DNA from: Mageeibacillus sp. UBA5734
GTDB taxonomy: Bacteria; Bacillota; Clostridia; Saccharofermentanales; UBA5734
DNA: 22,309 nucleotides
Direction: 5' to 3'
NCBI GenBank assembly: GCA_002419365.1
Contig: DIGA01000042.1
Coordinates: 15,802-38,110, forward strand
Shown: positions 1-8,386 of the stretch, in pieces
How the letters are laid out: each line of letters begins with the position of its first letter
Numbering within the stretch: the first letter of the stretch is position 1
Position numbers and translations under genes: made by a program
Notes under the pieces: generated by a model
Seen by the model: only the letters and a program-made list of their open reading frames with translations
What the model was told of the DNA's origin: nothing
The model's database searches: none

Positions 1-3
1 GCC

Positions 4-18
4 GGATCCTCTTGCCGG
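4..18. repeat. Short hairpin repeat, copy 1
   Basis: The 15-mer GGATCCTCTTGCCGG occurs here exactly as at 251-265 and 293-307. With the preceding GCC it forms CCGG, a nine-base ATCCTCTTG loop, then CCGG. The copy runs up against the window edge, so the array may continue to the left. Copies 1 and 2 also share a trailing GTTCGCAG about 14 bases downstream. Confidence 0.7.
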
Positions 19-123
19 AACTTGTCCCAAGTTCGCAGAATTACTGATGGAATTTTTAAAATCCTGAAAAAACTACAGACACAGTCCTTTCCAGTCTCTT
101 ATCAGCATCAAGTTCTTATATGA

Positions 124-158
124 GTGCCTGGCACAGCTTTTAAAGCCGTGCCAGGCAC
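124..158. repeat. 35-base near-perfect palindrome
   Basis: GTGCCTGGCACAGCTTT (124-140) and AAAGCCGTGCCAGGCAC (142-158) are inverted around one central T. Sixteen of 17 positions pair; the odd pair is A/C on the plus strand and a permitted G/U on a minus-strand RNA. The outer 11 bases are nearly self-complementary. It lies about 208 bases past the stop of the minus-strand gene and has no following T-run. It therefore resembles a REP-like palindromic element more than a terminator. Confidence 0.65.
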
Positions 159-250
159 CATTTATGAATAAAGAGATGGAATAAGCTGTTAAGGCTCACA
201 GTCGCAGTCCCTTTCAAGGATTTCGAATTCAATTTTCCGAATTTGGTATC

Positions 251-265
251 GGATCCTCTTGCCGG
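251..265. repeat. Short hairpin repeat, copy 2
   Basis: This is the second exact copy of GGATCCTCTTGCCGG. Its flanks give a shorter stem than the third copy. It lies 42 bases (start to start) from copy 3 and 247 from copy 1. The trailing GTTCGCAG (279-286) is shared with copy 1. Confidence 0.7.
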
Positions 266-287
266 CATCTGTGTCTGGTTCGCAGCC

Positions 288-310
288 GTGCCGGATCCTC
301 TTGCCGGCAC
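288..310. repeat. Short hairpin repeat, copy 3
   Basis: This is the third exact copy of the 15-mer (293-307). Here the flanks extend the structure to a perfect 7-bp stem, GTGCCGG at 288-294 with CCGGCAC at 304-310, around the loop ATCCTCTTG. The loop is identical in all three copies, while the stem arms vary in length. No T-run follows on either strand, so it does not look like an intrinsic terminator. Confidence 0.7.
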
Positions 311-365
311 TGGTACCGGACTTCACCGTAAGGCCGATCTGACCGCAAGCCCAGCCCGCATACGA

Positions 366-2579
366 TCACCCAGCTCTCGGCAACTCAACCGTACCTATCC
401 GGGCCAGGGTGTCGAGTCCGCTGGCGATGATCTGGCGGTTGGAGATGGTGAACAGGGTGTTGCCAATGTAGGCACCGCGGCGGATGGCATCGTCGCCGTA
501 GTAGACGAGGTACGGGTCCTCACCGGGTGCGGGTCCAGCTGGGTCGGCATGAGTCACGCCACCGCGCAGGACAACACGGTCATTGGCAATGGTCAGGACG
601 ATGAGGCCCTGGAATTTGGGTTGGCCGTATTCGAGGCGGCTGTCGGTGGTCGTCTCGGTTAAAAGGACTGGGAATGCAACCAGGCTTTTGGCTGCGGAAA
701 ACAACAGGCTGCGGGGGTTGTAGCTGAGCTCGGTTGAGCTGCCACGGCTACCCAATATCAGGGTTGAAAGCTCAGCCGGGCGGGTTGGATCGGCGATATC
801 GAACAGGGACACTTTCAGGCCTTTTTCATAAGCGATGTCGCCATCGAGGCCCACATCGTAGCCGATGCCAATCAGTCGATCATCGCCAAAGGGGTGCAGG
901 TAGGCGCTGTAACCGGGAATCTTCAGCTCGCCGGCTACTTTCGGCCGCCGAGGGTCATGCAAGTCGATGACGAACAAGGGATCTGTCGTGCGGAAGGTGA
1001 CGACGTAACCGAGCGGTCCGATGAAGCGGACTGAACGGATGGTTTCGCCTTCAGCCAAGCCCGTGACTGCGCCGACACGCTTGAGATCCTGGTCTAGGAC
1101 AAAAACGTGATTCTCGGAAGGGTCGGCACGACCAGACCAGGCCTGGCCGGTTGTCGTGGCCACACGCAGGTAGCCCTCGTATTCGTCAAAGCTGTATTGT
1201 CCGATGACGGTGCCCGGAACTGAGCCTTGTCCGGCAGGTGTGATTTTGCCACCTGTCAGGCTATACCGATAGATTTCCGTATGAGTCTCATAGGATCCAG
1301 GCCAAATTTCCGGCTTGCTTAGTCCGTCGTCCTGTTCACGGGCTGGCCAGACAGTGCGCATCCCGAAAAGATAGAGGTTTTCAGTCGAACAATAGACAGT
1401 CCCTGTGGCACCCACTGTTGCCAGGATTTCCGGCTGCTTTTCAACCGCTACGGTGTCGATGGAAGCCAGGATCACCTGGCTGCCTGGATCGCCTTCCGGC
1501 AGGATGCTCAACTGGGCTGGTGTGACTGTTTGCCAAGCTTGATCAGCCCCGGATCCGCTGCCAGAATACGCGTTAGATCCGCTGCCTGTCTCCGACGAGA
1601 TGGTCGCAGGGAAAACCTGCTCTGGTGCAAGCTTACCTTGAACCGTCTGATCCAGCATGGGCCAGATCCAGTATTTGTACTGGTTCGTGACAACGGTCAC
1701 GACTGAGCCGATCTTGCGTGAGGTGACGTAACTGCCTTCCTGGCTGAACTGGCGCACCAGGCGCACGGCAGAACGGTCGGTGATGTCATACACGTGTGTC
1801 GTGGTGTAGGTGCGGCCGGCCTGAATGGGGGCGATCATCTCCGGAGTGGCTGGTGCGGCAATTTTCACATCCGGCACAAGAGTCGCCGCCTCCGGCGCTG
1901 CTTCACCCGATTCTGACCAGGCAACTCCTGGTTCAATTGAACCTGTCGCCGGAACAGGGTCACCCGGTTCGACCGGCTGCGGCCAAGGCTGTGGATATTT
2001 CTCATAGCTGTACCCGGCCAGCAGGACAGTCAGACGCTCGTGATCGGGATCGAGATAGATCTCGAGGAGCGACTCATTGAGGTAAAATGCATCGGTCTCG
2101 CGGTTGGTGGCAAAGGCCAGGCTCGAGACCACCTGCATCCGGGCTGGATCCTGGGCGTCGATGATGCTGAGGCGATTGTTGGCAACCACATAGAGGTAGC
2201 GGCCATCTGTTTTGACGAGGTCAGCTTCGTCCACTCCCTGGACTTGGATATTGGTCTGGGAATGGTCCGGATTGGCGGCAGGTGCTGTTGCCTGGCTGCC
2301 TGGGGCGAGACCGGCATCCTTTTCCATGGCAGCTTCGGGGAAAGCATACATCCGGAACTGGTCGATGGCAGGGTTGGCAGCCATCTCGCGCAACCTGGCG
2401 ATCAGGTCATCATAGGTCGCAGGCTCCGGGGGAACGGGGGTCGGCAGAACCGTATCATCCGGATCCGTCTGCCCGGACGTCGTGCTTGGACCTGAGCGGC
2501 CAGGCCAGGATTCACAGCTGGCTAGCACGGGCAGGACAACAAGCAGCAGAACAAGAACAAAAACCACGATCCGTTTCAT
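366..2579 (-). CDS. Secreted beta-propeller lipoprotein (COG4880 type)
   Basis: A large exported protein of about 737 residues. It opens with a lipoprotein signal: positive MKR, a long hydrophobic stretch, and the lipobox LASC with Cys22 as the lipid-modified residue, so it should be anchored outside the membrane. Residues about 110-130 carry VQGVDEADLVKTDG, the hallmark I know from the beta-propeller family distantly related to WD40 repeats. Repeated strand-like segments follow (for example IDLHDPRRPKVAGEL, FDIADPTRPAEL), as expected of propeller blades. Low-complexity Gly/Ser and Pro/Glu linkers break the middle. The molecular role of the family is unknown. I chose the ATG at 2579 because GGAGG lies nine bases upstream; an ATG at 2585 is only three bases from it. 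A probable ECF-type promoter precedes the gene. Confidence 0.85.
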   Translation of the reverse strand: MKRIVVFVLVLLLVVLPVLASCESWPGRSGPSTTSGQTDPDDTVLPTPVPPEPATYDDLIARLREMAANPAIDQFRMYAFPEAAMEKDAGLAPGSQATAPAANPDHSQTNIQVQGVDEADLVKTDGRYLYVVANNRLSIIDAQDPARMQVVSSLAFATNRETDAFYLNESLLEIYLDPDHERLTVLLAGYSYEKYPQPWPQPVEPGDPVPATGSIEPGVAWSESGEAAPEAATLVPDVKIAAPATPEMIAPIQAGRTYTTTHVYDITDRSAVRLVRQFSQEGSYVTSRKIGSVVTVVTNQYKYWIWPMLDQTVQGKLAPEQVFPATISSETGSGSNAYSGSGSGADQAWQTVTPAQLSILPEGDPGSQVILASIDTVAVEKQPEILATVGATGTVYCSTENLYLFGMRTVWPAREQDDGLSKPEIWPGSYETHTEIYRYSLTGGKITPAGQGSVPGTVIGQYSFDEYEGYLRVATTTGQAWSGRADPSENHVFVLDQDLKRVGAVTGLAEGETIRSVRFIGPLGYVVTFRTTDPLFVIDLHDPRRPKVAGELKIPGYSAYLHPFGDDRLIGIGYDVGLDGDIAYEKGLKVSLFDIADPTRPAELSTLILGSRGSSTELSYNPRSLLFSAAKSLVAFPVLLTETTTDSRLEYGQPKFQGLIVLTIANDRVVLRGGVTHADPAGPAPGEDPYLVYYGDDAIRRGAYIGNTLFTISNRQIIASGLDTLARIGTVELPRAG

Positions 2580-2656
2580 TGTCATTCGCCTCCCTCATCG
2601 AGGTTTTGGCTGGAGGAAGTCCGGACGAGGCCGGTTCATCCTCTGCCAGTCAGGGA

Positions 2657-2686
2657 TTAGACGAAAATAAAACCGAAAGGGTTCCC
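2657..2686 (-). promoter_or_regulatory. Probable ECF-sigma promoter of the beta-propeller gene
   Basis: Read on the minus strand, GGGAAC (2686-2681) is followed by a 17-base spacer ending in a T-rich run and then CGTCTAA (2663-2657). This matches the general shape of ECF sigma promoters in Bacillota (GAAAC-like -35, CGTC/CGTA -10). The predicted start is roughly 70 bases before the ATG at 2579. No ECF sigma or anti-sigma gene lies in the window. Confidence 0.5.
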
Positions 2687-2757
2687 TTGAAAGTAGCAGC
2701 CGTGTCAGTCAGGCAGTCTTGGCTGCATACCAGGTCGGCAACAAGCCAGATCCTGAC

Positions 2758-3747
2758 TCAGCGGTCCTCGCGGAAATAGGGCACGCCCAGGGCTGCAGGG
2801 CCCTGGTAGGCTTTTTTCCGGGAGTAGGTGATGACCAGGACGATGATCGTCATCAGGTAGGGATACATGTCAATCGCGTATTGGGAGAAGACCGGGATGC
2901 TGGAGAGGCCTTCGATATGCTGGATGCGGAAGCCGACGATCTCGAGAGCGCCGAACAAGAGCGAGCCAGCGATCGCCTTCAAGGGATCCCAACGGATGAA
3001 AATGACCAGAGCGACGACAATCCAGCCCCGCCCGGCAACAATGTTTTCCAGGTAGGTTCCGACATTGACGACGGAGATGTAGACCCCGCCGAGTCCACAG
3101 AGGATGCCGCCGATGACGACATGGACGTATTTAGCCGCGATGACCCGGATGCCAGAGGCATCAGCAGCCGCCGGATTTTCACCGACCATGCGCAGGTGGA
3201 GGCCTTCACGGGTGCGGAAGAGATAGATCCAGCCGACGATCGCTGCGGCGAAGGTCAGGTAGACAAACCAGTTGTGCTGCAGGAAGGCGGTGTCGATGAA
3301 GGCCAGCACGGGGCCGAGCACGGGCAGGCTGGCTACCGGTTCGAGCGGCAGATGCAGCGGTGTAGCCTGGGCGAATTCGCGAATGGCCGGTGGGGTATTC
3401 TGGTTGGCCAGGCTTTTGCCCAGTGTATTGGCAAATCCGGTGCCGAAAATTGTCAAAGCCAGACCGGTGACATCTTGTTTGGTCCGGAATGTGATGGTCA
3501 GGATGGCATACAGCAGGGCGCCGAAGCCAGATCCCAGCATGCCGACCAGAATGGCAAGGGCGATGTTGTCCGTGTGGTAGGCAGCGATGAAGCCGGTGGC
3601 TGCACCCATCATCATCAACCCTTCGACGCCGAGGTTGAGGTTGCCGGCGCGTTCCGTCAGAGATTCCCCCAGGGTGCCCAAAAGAAGCGGCACGGCCATG
3701 CGCACGGCGGATGCTACAAAGAGTGCAATCATCAATGAAATGTCCAT
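2758..3747 (-). CDS. nupQ: Nucleoside ABC transporter permease (NupQ/PnrE type)
   Basis: An integral membrane permease of 329 residues in the BPD_transp_2 family, one of two that form the channel of a BmpA/PnrA-type nucleoside importer. Multiple hydrophobic segments are visible. The N-terminal region GESLTERAGNLNLGVEGLMM is characteristic of this permease branch, and a GENPAAADASGI cytoplasmic loop should contact the ATPase. The length fits YufQ/NupQ of Bacillus. Its ATG shares one base with the stop of the upstream permease gene (TGATG), with a GGAGG ribosome site inside the end of that gene, so translation is probably coupled. It is the last gene of the xpt-nup unit. No clear terminator follows it. 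Confidence 0.87.
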   Translation of the reverse strand: MDISLMIALFVASAVRMAVPLLLGTLGESLTERAGNLNLGVEGLMMMGAATGFIAAYHTDNIALAILVGMLGSGFGALLYAILTITFRTKQDVTGLALTIFGTGFANTLGKSLANQNTPPAIREFAQATPLHLPLEPVASLPVLGPVLAFIDTAFLQHNWFVYLTFAAAIVGWIYLFRTREGLHLRMVGENPAAADASGIRVIAAKYVHVVIGGILCGLGGVYISVVNVGTYLENIVAGRGWIVVALVIFIRWDPLKAIAGSLLFGALEIVGFRIQHIEGLSSIPVFSQYAIDMYPYLMTIIVLVITYSRKKAYQGPAALGVPYFREDR

Positions 3748-4886
3748 CAGGCCTTGTCCTCCCCTTCCGCTGCTTCTGCTGCCTGCTGCGCTTTCTGGCC
3801 CAGGCGCCGGTATTGGCGCAACAGGGCCCTCGGACCCTTTTCGATGACAACGTGGTAGGAGATGAAAAATTCAGAGGCCAGGGCGGAGAACAGGATCAGG
3901 CCCTTGATGACGTCAGAGACCGACACGGGAATTTTGAGGGCCAGTTCCATCCCCATGGCCCCCTGCTCCATGGCGGCAAACAGCAGGGCAATCAGGACCA
4001 TGACCGGCGCGTTGAGCTGGGCCAGCCAGGCTACGATGACAGCAGAAAATCCATTGCCGCCGCCGATGCTTTCCGAGAGGACGTGCGACACGCCGCTGAG
4101 CTTGGCAAAGCCAGCCAGACCGACGATGGCACCAGACAGGGCGACGCCACCGATCAAGACACGGCGGACATTGATGCCGGCATAATGGGCGGTTCGCTCA
4201 CTTTCGCCGACAACGCGGGTTTCATAACCTCTCTTGGTATATTTAAGGTACACCGCGACAAAAACGGTCACCACCAGGGCAATGATCCAGCCGATGTGGA
4301 TGCCAAACAATTTGGGCAGATGGGCCGCCTCGGGGATGGCTTTGATCTGGGGGAATCCTTTGGCCGCCGGATTTTTCCACAGCACCAGGCGCAGGAAAAC
4401 CGCGACCTTGATCGCGACATAATTGAGCATCAGGGTGAACAGCGTTTCATTGGTCCCAGAATAGGCCCGGAACAAGCCTGGAATCAGGGCATAAAGACCT
4501 CCGCCCAGCATGGCAGCCAAGGCCATGCCCACCCAGTAGACAACCGCCGGGGTCGATTCCGGCAGCTGGTGGGACACATAGGTGGCAAAAATCGCGCCCA
4601 TGACCATCTGGCCTTCACCACCGATGTTCCAGAAGCGCATCGAGAAGCTGATCGACAGGCCCAGGGCAACGATCAGGAGCGGGATGGCGACGGTGACGGT
4701 GTTGATCAGGCCGCGGGCGGAGCCAAAGGACCCCTTGGCGATCGCCAGGTAGGCAGCGACCGGGTCAAAGCCCATGGCAGCCATGATCAGGCCGGATAAA
4801 AGCAGCGCCACGAGGACTGAGGCAAAGCGGATGACCACCGCCCGCCACCCTCCGGCGGTTTCCTTTTTGGCAATTCGCAGGCGCAT
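3747..4886 (-). CDS. nupP: Nucleoside ABC transporter permease (NupP/PnrD type)
   Basis: The partner permease, 379 residues. An N-terminal membrane segment (about residues 18-40) is followed by ISFSMRFWNIGGEGQMVMGA, the conserved signature of this half of the pair. The loop VGESERTAHYAGINVRR is the equivalent of the ATPase-contact loop. The C-terminal 30 or so residues are charged and alanine/glutamate-rich, longer than I expect for the family. The start codon overlaps the ATPase stop by one base (TGATG), and the stop overlaps the next permease start in the same way. The order lipoprotein, ATPase, permease, permease matches NupNOPQ. Family assignment is firm; the substrate is inferred from the neighbouring xpt. 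Confidence 0.87.
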   Translation of the reverse strand: MRLRIAKKETAGGWRAVVIRFASVLVALLLSGLIMAAMGFDPVAAYLAIAKGSFGSARGLINTVTVAIPLLIVALGLSISFSMRFWNIGGEGQMVMGAIFATYVSHQLPESTPAVVYWVGMALAAMLGGGLYALIPGLFRAYSGTNETLFTLMLNYVAIKVAVFLRLVLWKNPAAKGFPQIKAIPEAAHLPKLFGIHIGWIIALVVTVFVAVYLKYTKRGYETRVVGESERTAHYAGINVRRVLIGGVALSGAIVGLAGFAKLSGVSHVLSESIGGGNGFSAVIVAWLAQLNAPVMVLIALLFAAMEQGAMGMELALKIPVSVSDVIKGLILFSALASEFFISYHVVIEKGPRALLRQYRRLGQKAQQAAEAAEGEDKA

Positions 4887-6421
4887 CAGAGGACGACCTC
4901 CTTTTCTTGGAGCGATTCACCGGCCATCATCAGGCCGATCTGTTCCTTGGTCACTTTGCTGGCCTGGACGATACCCGTGACTTCGCCATTGCACAGGACC
5001 AGGATACGATCGCACAGCTCCAGCAGCACATCGAGATCTTCGCCGATAAATAGGACGGCGACATCTTTCTGTTTCTGCTCATTGATCAGCGAGTAGATGG
5101 TATAGGATGAATGGATGTCGAGGCCGCGCACCGCATAGGCGGTGATCAGCAGGCGCGGATTGAGGTTGATCTCGCGGCCGAGGATGACTTTCTGGATGTT
5201 ACCGCCGGACAGCTTGCGCACCGTGTGGAAAATGCCTGGTGTGTTGATCGCCAGCTGGGAAACGATCTGCCTGGCCTTGGCCCGTGCGGCCTTGCGGTCA
5301 ATGAAAGGGCCCTTGTGGAAGGCGTAGTCCTTGAGCAGAATGTTGTCGGCAATGTCCATCGAGGCGACCAGGCCCATGCCCAGGCGGTCCTCGGGGATGA
5401 AGCTCATGCTGATGCCCATCTTGATGATCTCACGCGGTGATTTGCCTACGATCTCGTTGCCGTGGAAGCGGATGCTTCCTTCGGACGGGATCTGCAAACC
5501 GGCGATGGCCTCGCACAGCTCCTTCTGGCCGCTGCCGGACAGACCAGCGACACCGAGGATTTCCCCGTGGCTGAGCTGGAAGCTGACTTTGCTCAGGCGA
5601 TGGACCCCGCTGGTGTCCAGGACCGAGAGGCCCTCGATTTCCAGGCAGAGACCGGAACCCTGGACAGACGGCCGGTCAATCGACAGGTCCACGGCACGGC
5701 CAACCATCATCTCCACCAGCTCAGTCGTGGTGGTCAAATCGGTGCGCACCGTGCCAATCGTACGACCCTGACGCAGGACGGTAACCCGGTCGCACAGGGA
5801 GAGGACTTCATTGAGTTTGTGGCTGATGAAAACAATCGCCTGGCCATTTTCGCGCATCCGGTGCAGGATCTGGAACAGGTGGGTGATTTCCTGCGGCGTC
5901 AGGACGGCCGTCGGCTCGTCGAGGATCAGGATCTGCGAGCCGCGGTAGAGAACCTTGAGGATTTCGACGGTCTGCTTTTCACTGACCGACATCGTCGAGA
6001 TGCGCCGGTCGGGATCTATCCCCATTGCAAACTGTTCGGACAAGGCCGCGATTTTCGCCCGGGCGGCTGCGCGGTCGATGAAAAGCCCGTGGCCGGTCCC
6101 GGCGATGATGTTGTCCAGGGCCGTCAGGTTTTCGACCAGTTTGAAATGCTGATGGATCATACCGATCCCTTTGGCCATGGAGTCGCGTGGCGAGCGGAAA
6201 ATGACGCGCTCACCGTGGATGTCGATTTCACCGGAATCCGGCAGATAAATCCCGGAGAGGATGTTCATCAGCGTCGATTTGCCGGATCCGTTTTCACCGA
6301 GCAGGGCATGGATCTCACCCGCTGCAACCGAGAAGCAGATGTCCTGGTTGGCTTTGACTGAGGCAAACGCTTTGCTGATGCCGCGCATCTCGATGGCGGG
6401 GACTCTTGTAGTATCGGTCAT
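4886..6421 (-). CDS. nupO: Double-domain ABC ATPase of nucleoside importer (NupO type)
   Basis: A 511-residue cytoplasmic ATPase with two tandem nucleotide-binding domains, the arrangement used by sugar and nucleoside importers with BPD_transp_2 permeases. Domain 1 has a standard Walker A (GENGSGKST, residues 42-50), Walker B ILILDEP (164-170) and a relaxed signature SVSEKQ. Domain 2 has an altered Walker A (GLSGSGQKE, about 293-301), a good signature LSGGNIQK (404-411) and a Walker B region without the usual DEP (LLITAYAVRGLD). Such asymmetry is normal in this family. I chose the ATG at 6421 because AGGAG lies seven bases upstream; the open frame extends to 6493 but through the intergenic stem-loop. 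The gene overlaps the downstream permease by one base. Confidence 0.88.
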   Translation of the reverse strand: MTDTTRVPAIEMRGISKAFASVKANQDICFSVAAGEIHALLGENGSGKSTLMNILSGIYLPDSGEIDIHGERVIFRSPRDSMAKGIGMIHQHFKLVENLTALDNIIAGTGHGLFIDRAAARAKIAALSEQFAMGIDPDRRISTMSVSEKQTVEILKVLYRGSQILILDEPTAVLTPQEITHLFQILHRMRENGQAIVFISHKLNEVLSLCDRVTVLRQGRTIGTVRTDLTTTTELVEMMVGRAVDLSIDRPSVQGSGLCLEIEGLSVLDTSGVHRLSKVSFQLSHGEILGVAGLSGSGQKELCEAIAGLQIPSEGSIRFHGNEIVGKSPREIIKMGISMSFIPEDRLGMGLVASMDIADNILLKDYAFHKGPFIDRKAARAKARQIVSQLAINTPGIFHTVRKLSGGNIQKVILGREINLNPRLLITAYAVRGLDIHSSYTIYSLINEQKQKDVAVLFIGEDLDVLLELCDRILVLCNGEVTGIVQASKVTKEQIGLMMAGESLQEKEVVL

Positions 6422-6446
6422 ATCAAGCTCCTGTAAAGTCATAAAA

Positions 6447-6484
6447 CCTGGCCTGTGCCGCAAGAAATGGCGGCACAGGCCAGG
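6447..6484 (-). terminator. Intergenic stem-loop, likely partial terminator
   Basis: A perfect 14-bp stem: CCTGGCCTGTGCCG (6447-6460) pairs with CGGCACAGGCCAGG (6471-6484) around a 10-base loop. In the minus-strand RNA it is followed by UUUUAUGACUUU, a short interrupted U-tract. It sits between the binding-protein gene stop (6518) and the ATPase start (6421). Such elements commonly cut back transcription or protect the 3' end, so that the binding protein is made in excess over the membrane complex. Confidence 0.75.
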
Positions 6485-6517
6485 CAGATTCACAAGGGGT
6501 CAGAGCATGGAGTCGGT

Positions 6518-7681
6518 TTACTTGGCTTCGACGACGCCTTCGACGAACCAGTCCATGGCGAACTGGTCGTCGGCGCTCAGGGATGCGCCGGCGGCGACAC
6601 GCTCGGCACCCGTGTTGTCCTTGATCGGGCCGGCAAAGACAAAGTCATTGCCCTGGGCTTTCATGGTGTCGACGAGGGCATTGACCTCAGTCTGGACTTC
6701 GGCCGGGACGAGCGCGGTCATTGCATCAAGCGCAACGACGCCATCGTTCATGCCGCCCCAGTAGGCGCCGGTGGTCCAGCTGCCATCGAGCATGGCGGCC
6801 AGGCGCTGTTCATAGTAGGCGCCCCACTTGAAGACCGGAGCGGTCAGGTAGGCGTCCTTGATGGCTTCGCTGTACATGGGGTTGTCATAGCCGATGCCGA
6901 AGACGCCCTTTTCCTGGGCAGCCTGCTGCACAGCGGTGGAGTCCTGATGCTGGGCCAGGACGTCAGCGCCGCTGTCGATCAGGGAGATCGCGGCTTCTTT
7001 TTCCAGCTGCGGGTTGAACCAGGTGTTGGTCCAGGTGACTTTGACGACTGCGTCGGGGTTGACCGAGCGCACGCCGAGGGTGAAGGCATTGATGCCACGG
7101 TAGACTTCCGGGATCTGCATGGCTGCGACGTAGCCAATGGTGTTCGACTTCGTCATGCGGCCGGCGACGATGCCGGAGAGGAAGCGGGGCTGTTCGATCT
7201 GGGCGAAATAGTTGGCAAAATTGTCAGCACTCATGTAGCCGGAGCAGTGTTCGAACTTGATTTCCGGATTTTCCGAGGCCACTTTGGCTGTGGTTTCCAT
7301 GTAGCCGAAGCTGGTGGCGAAAATGATCTGGCAGCCATCGGCGACAAGCTGGTTGAGGGCGGTTTCGGTCTGCTGGGCATCGGCATCATTGACGTTCTCT
7401 ATTTCCTTGAGATCGATCTTGTCTGCACCAACTGCGGCAACGGCAGCGGCAAAACCGTCAGCATGGGCCTGGGACCAGCCACCGTCATTTTTCGGGCTGA
7501 TGTAGATGACGCCGACTTTGATTTTTTCAGCAGGAGCGGCAGCGGTGGTGGTCTCGGCGGCAGCACTGGTGGTTTCACCGGCAGCAGCAGTGGTGGTGGC
7601 ACTGCTCTGGGCACAACCGGCAACCAGGCCGAGGACGAGCATCATGGCCAGGGCCAAGGTGAGGATTCTCTTGATCTTCAT
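6518..7681 (-). CDS. nupN: BMP-family nucleoside-binding lipoprotein (NupN/PnrA type)
   Basis: The extracytoplasmic substrate-binding protein of the importer, 387 residues. It has a lipoprotein signal with lipobox LVAGC (Cys23), followed by an Ala/Thr/Glu-rich low-complexity linker to about residue 52, then the BMP/PnrA domain starting at KIKVGVIYISPKNDGGWSQAH. In characterised members of this family the mature protein binds purine nucleosides. AGGAG lies eight bases before the ATG at 7681. It is 72 bases downstream of xpt and is followed by a strong stem-loop, which would favour high expression of this gene relative to the ATPase and permeases. The xpt neighbour supports a purine substrate, but sugars or other ligands cannot be excluded for the wider family. 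Confidence 0.88.
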   Translation of the reverse strand: MKIKRILTLALAMMLVLGLVAGCAQSSATTTAAAGETTSAAAETTTAAAPAEKIKVGVIYISPKNDGGWSQAHADGFAAAVAAVGADKIDLKEIENVNDADAQQTETALNQLVADGCQIIFATSFGYMETTAKVASENPEIKFEHCSGYMSADNFANYFAQIEQPRFLSGIVAGRMTKSNTIGYVAAMQIPEVYRGINAFTLGVRSVNPDAVVKVTWTNTWFNPQLEKEAAISLIDSGADVLAQHQDSTAVQQAAQEKGVFGIGYDNPMYSEAIKDAYLTAPVFKWGAYYEQRLAAMLDGSWTTGAYWGGMNDGVVALDAMTALVPAEVQTEVNALVDTMKAQGNDFVFAGPIKDNTGAERVAAGASLSADDQFAMDWFVEGVVEAK

Positions 7682-7753
7682 GGTTTCTCTCCTTCTTTTC
7701 TGGGTCGCTTCAAATTCTGGATTCGCAAGGCAGATGATGAATCAGGCGGATGT

Positions 7754-8323
7754 TCACTGAAAGCGGACGTGCCCGTCGGACATGTCCTCGATAATGGCCA
7801 GGGATTCAACCCGGATACCTGAAGTGCGGACGCGCTTGCCCCCATCCTGGAAGCCCTTCTCAATGACGATGCCGGCGCCAGCCAGCGATGCACCGGCCTG
7901 GTGGACCAGGTCGGCCAGGCCCAGCAGCGCTTCGCCGTGAGCGAGGAAATCATCGATCACCAGAATGTGGTCAGACGCAGACAAATAGCGGCAGGCGACG
8001 CGGATGACATTGTCGCGGTTGCGCGTGTAAGAATGGACCGGAGCGGCGAAGGTGTCCGGATCCTGGTTCATAGATTCGGTTTTCTTGGCAAAAACAACGG
8101 GGACACGCAGGTGATAGCCGGCAAAAAGCGCCGGGGCGATCCCGGAGGATTCGATGGTCAGGATGCGCGTGATCGGTTCATTCATGAACCGGCGGGCAAA
8201 TTCCTCGCCGATGGCATCCATCAGGACCGGGTCGATTTGATGATTGAGGAAGCTGTCAACCTTGAGGATATTGCCGGGGAGCACTTGACCATCCCGGACG
8301 ATCCGGTCTTTGAGCATTTGCAT
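7754..8323 (-). CDS. xpt: Xanthine phosphoribosyltransferase
   Basis: A 189-residue type I phosphoribosyltransferase that converts xanthine plus PRPP to XMP in purine salvage, in the cytoplasm. The N-terminal stretch LKVDSFLNHQIDP, the IESSGIAPA motif and the PRPP-binding loop VIDDFLAHGEA are near-identical in pattern to Bacillus Xpt, and the length agrees (about 194 in Bacillus). GAGG lies seven bases before the ATG at 8323; a second in-frame ATG two codons later is too far from it. It is the first gene of a unit that continues into the nucleoside importer, linking uptake to salvage. A sigma-A-type promoter lies at 8387-8415. The leader is only about 55-60 bases, too short for a purine riboswitch. 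Confidence 0.95.
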   Translation of the reverse strand: MQMLKDRIVRDGQVLPGNILKVDSFLNHQIDPVLMDAIGEEFARRFMNEPITRILTIESSGIAPALFAGYHLRVPVVFAKKTESMNQDPDTFAAPVHSYTRNRDNVIRVACRYLSASDHILVIDDFLAHGEALLGLADLVHQAGASLAGAGIVIEKGFQDGGKRVRTSGIRVESLAIIEDMSDGHVRFQ

Positions 8324-8386
8324 CGATGAACCTCACCAGACCAGCGGGCCTTCAGCCGCTGTTACCATGACAGGCAGGATGGAAAA

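Larger units (their letters stand above)
1..365. other. Gene-free left edge with repeats
   Basis: I see no convincing gene here. The stretch lies downstream of the minus-strand beta-propeller gene. It holds three copies of a 15-base repeat at 4-18, 251-265 and 293-307, and a long palindrome at 124-158. The part from about 30 to 245 is more AT-rich than the flanking gene. No hairpin followed by a T-run on the minus strand is evident, so the end of the beta-propeller transcript is not explained. Apparent reading frames on the plus strand are shadows of the minus-strand gene. Confidence 0.6.

Noticed and set aside
1..310. CRISPR array at the left edge
   Set aside because: Only three 15-base copies with unequal spacing (247 and 42 bases) and no cas genes.
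2670..2700. Possible terminator hairpin AAGG/CCTT followed by T-rich sequence on the minus strand
   Set aside because: The stem is only four pairs, and the same bases form a better ECF-type promoter for the next gene.
2719..3738. Long plus-strand reading frame of about 339 codons
   Set aside because: It mirrors the nupQ permease gene; its composition (many Asp, Gly, Gln, His) is typical of an antisense shadow in GC-rich DNA.
6455..7822. Plus-strand reading frame of 455 codons
   Set aside because: It is the antisense shadow of the BMP lipoprotein gene, with no ribosome site or recognisable family.
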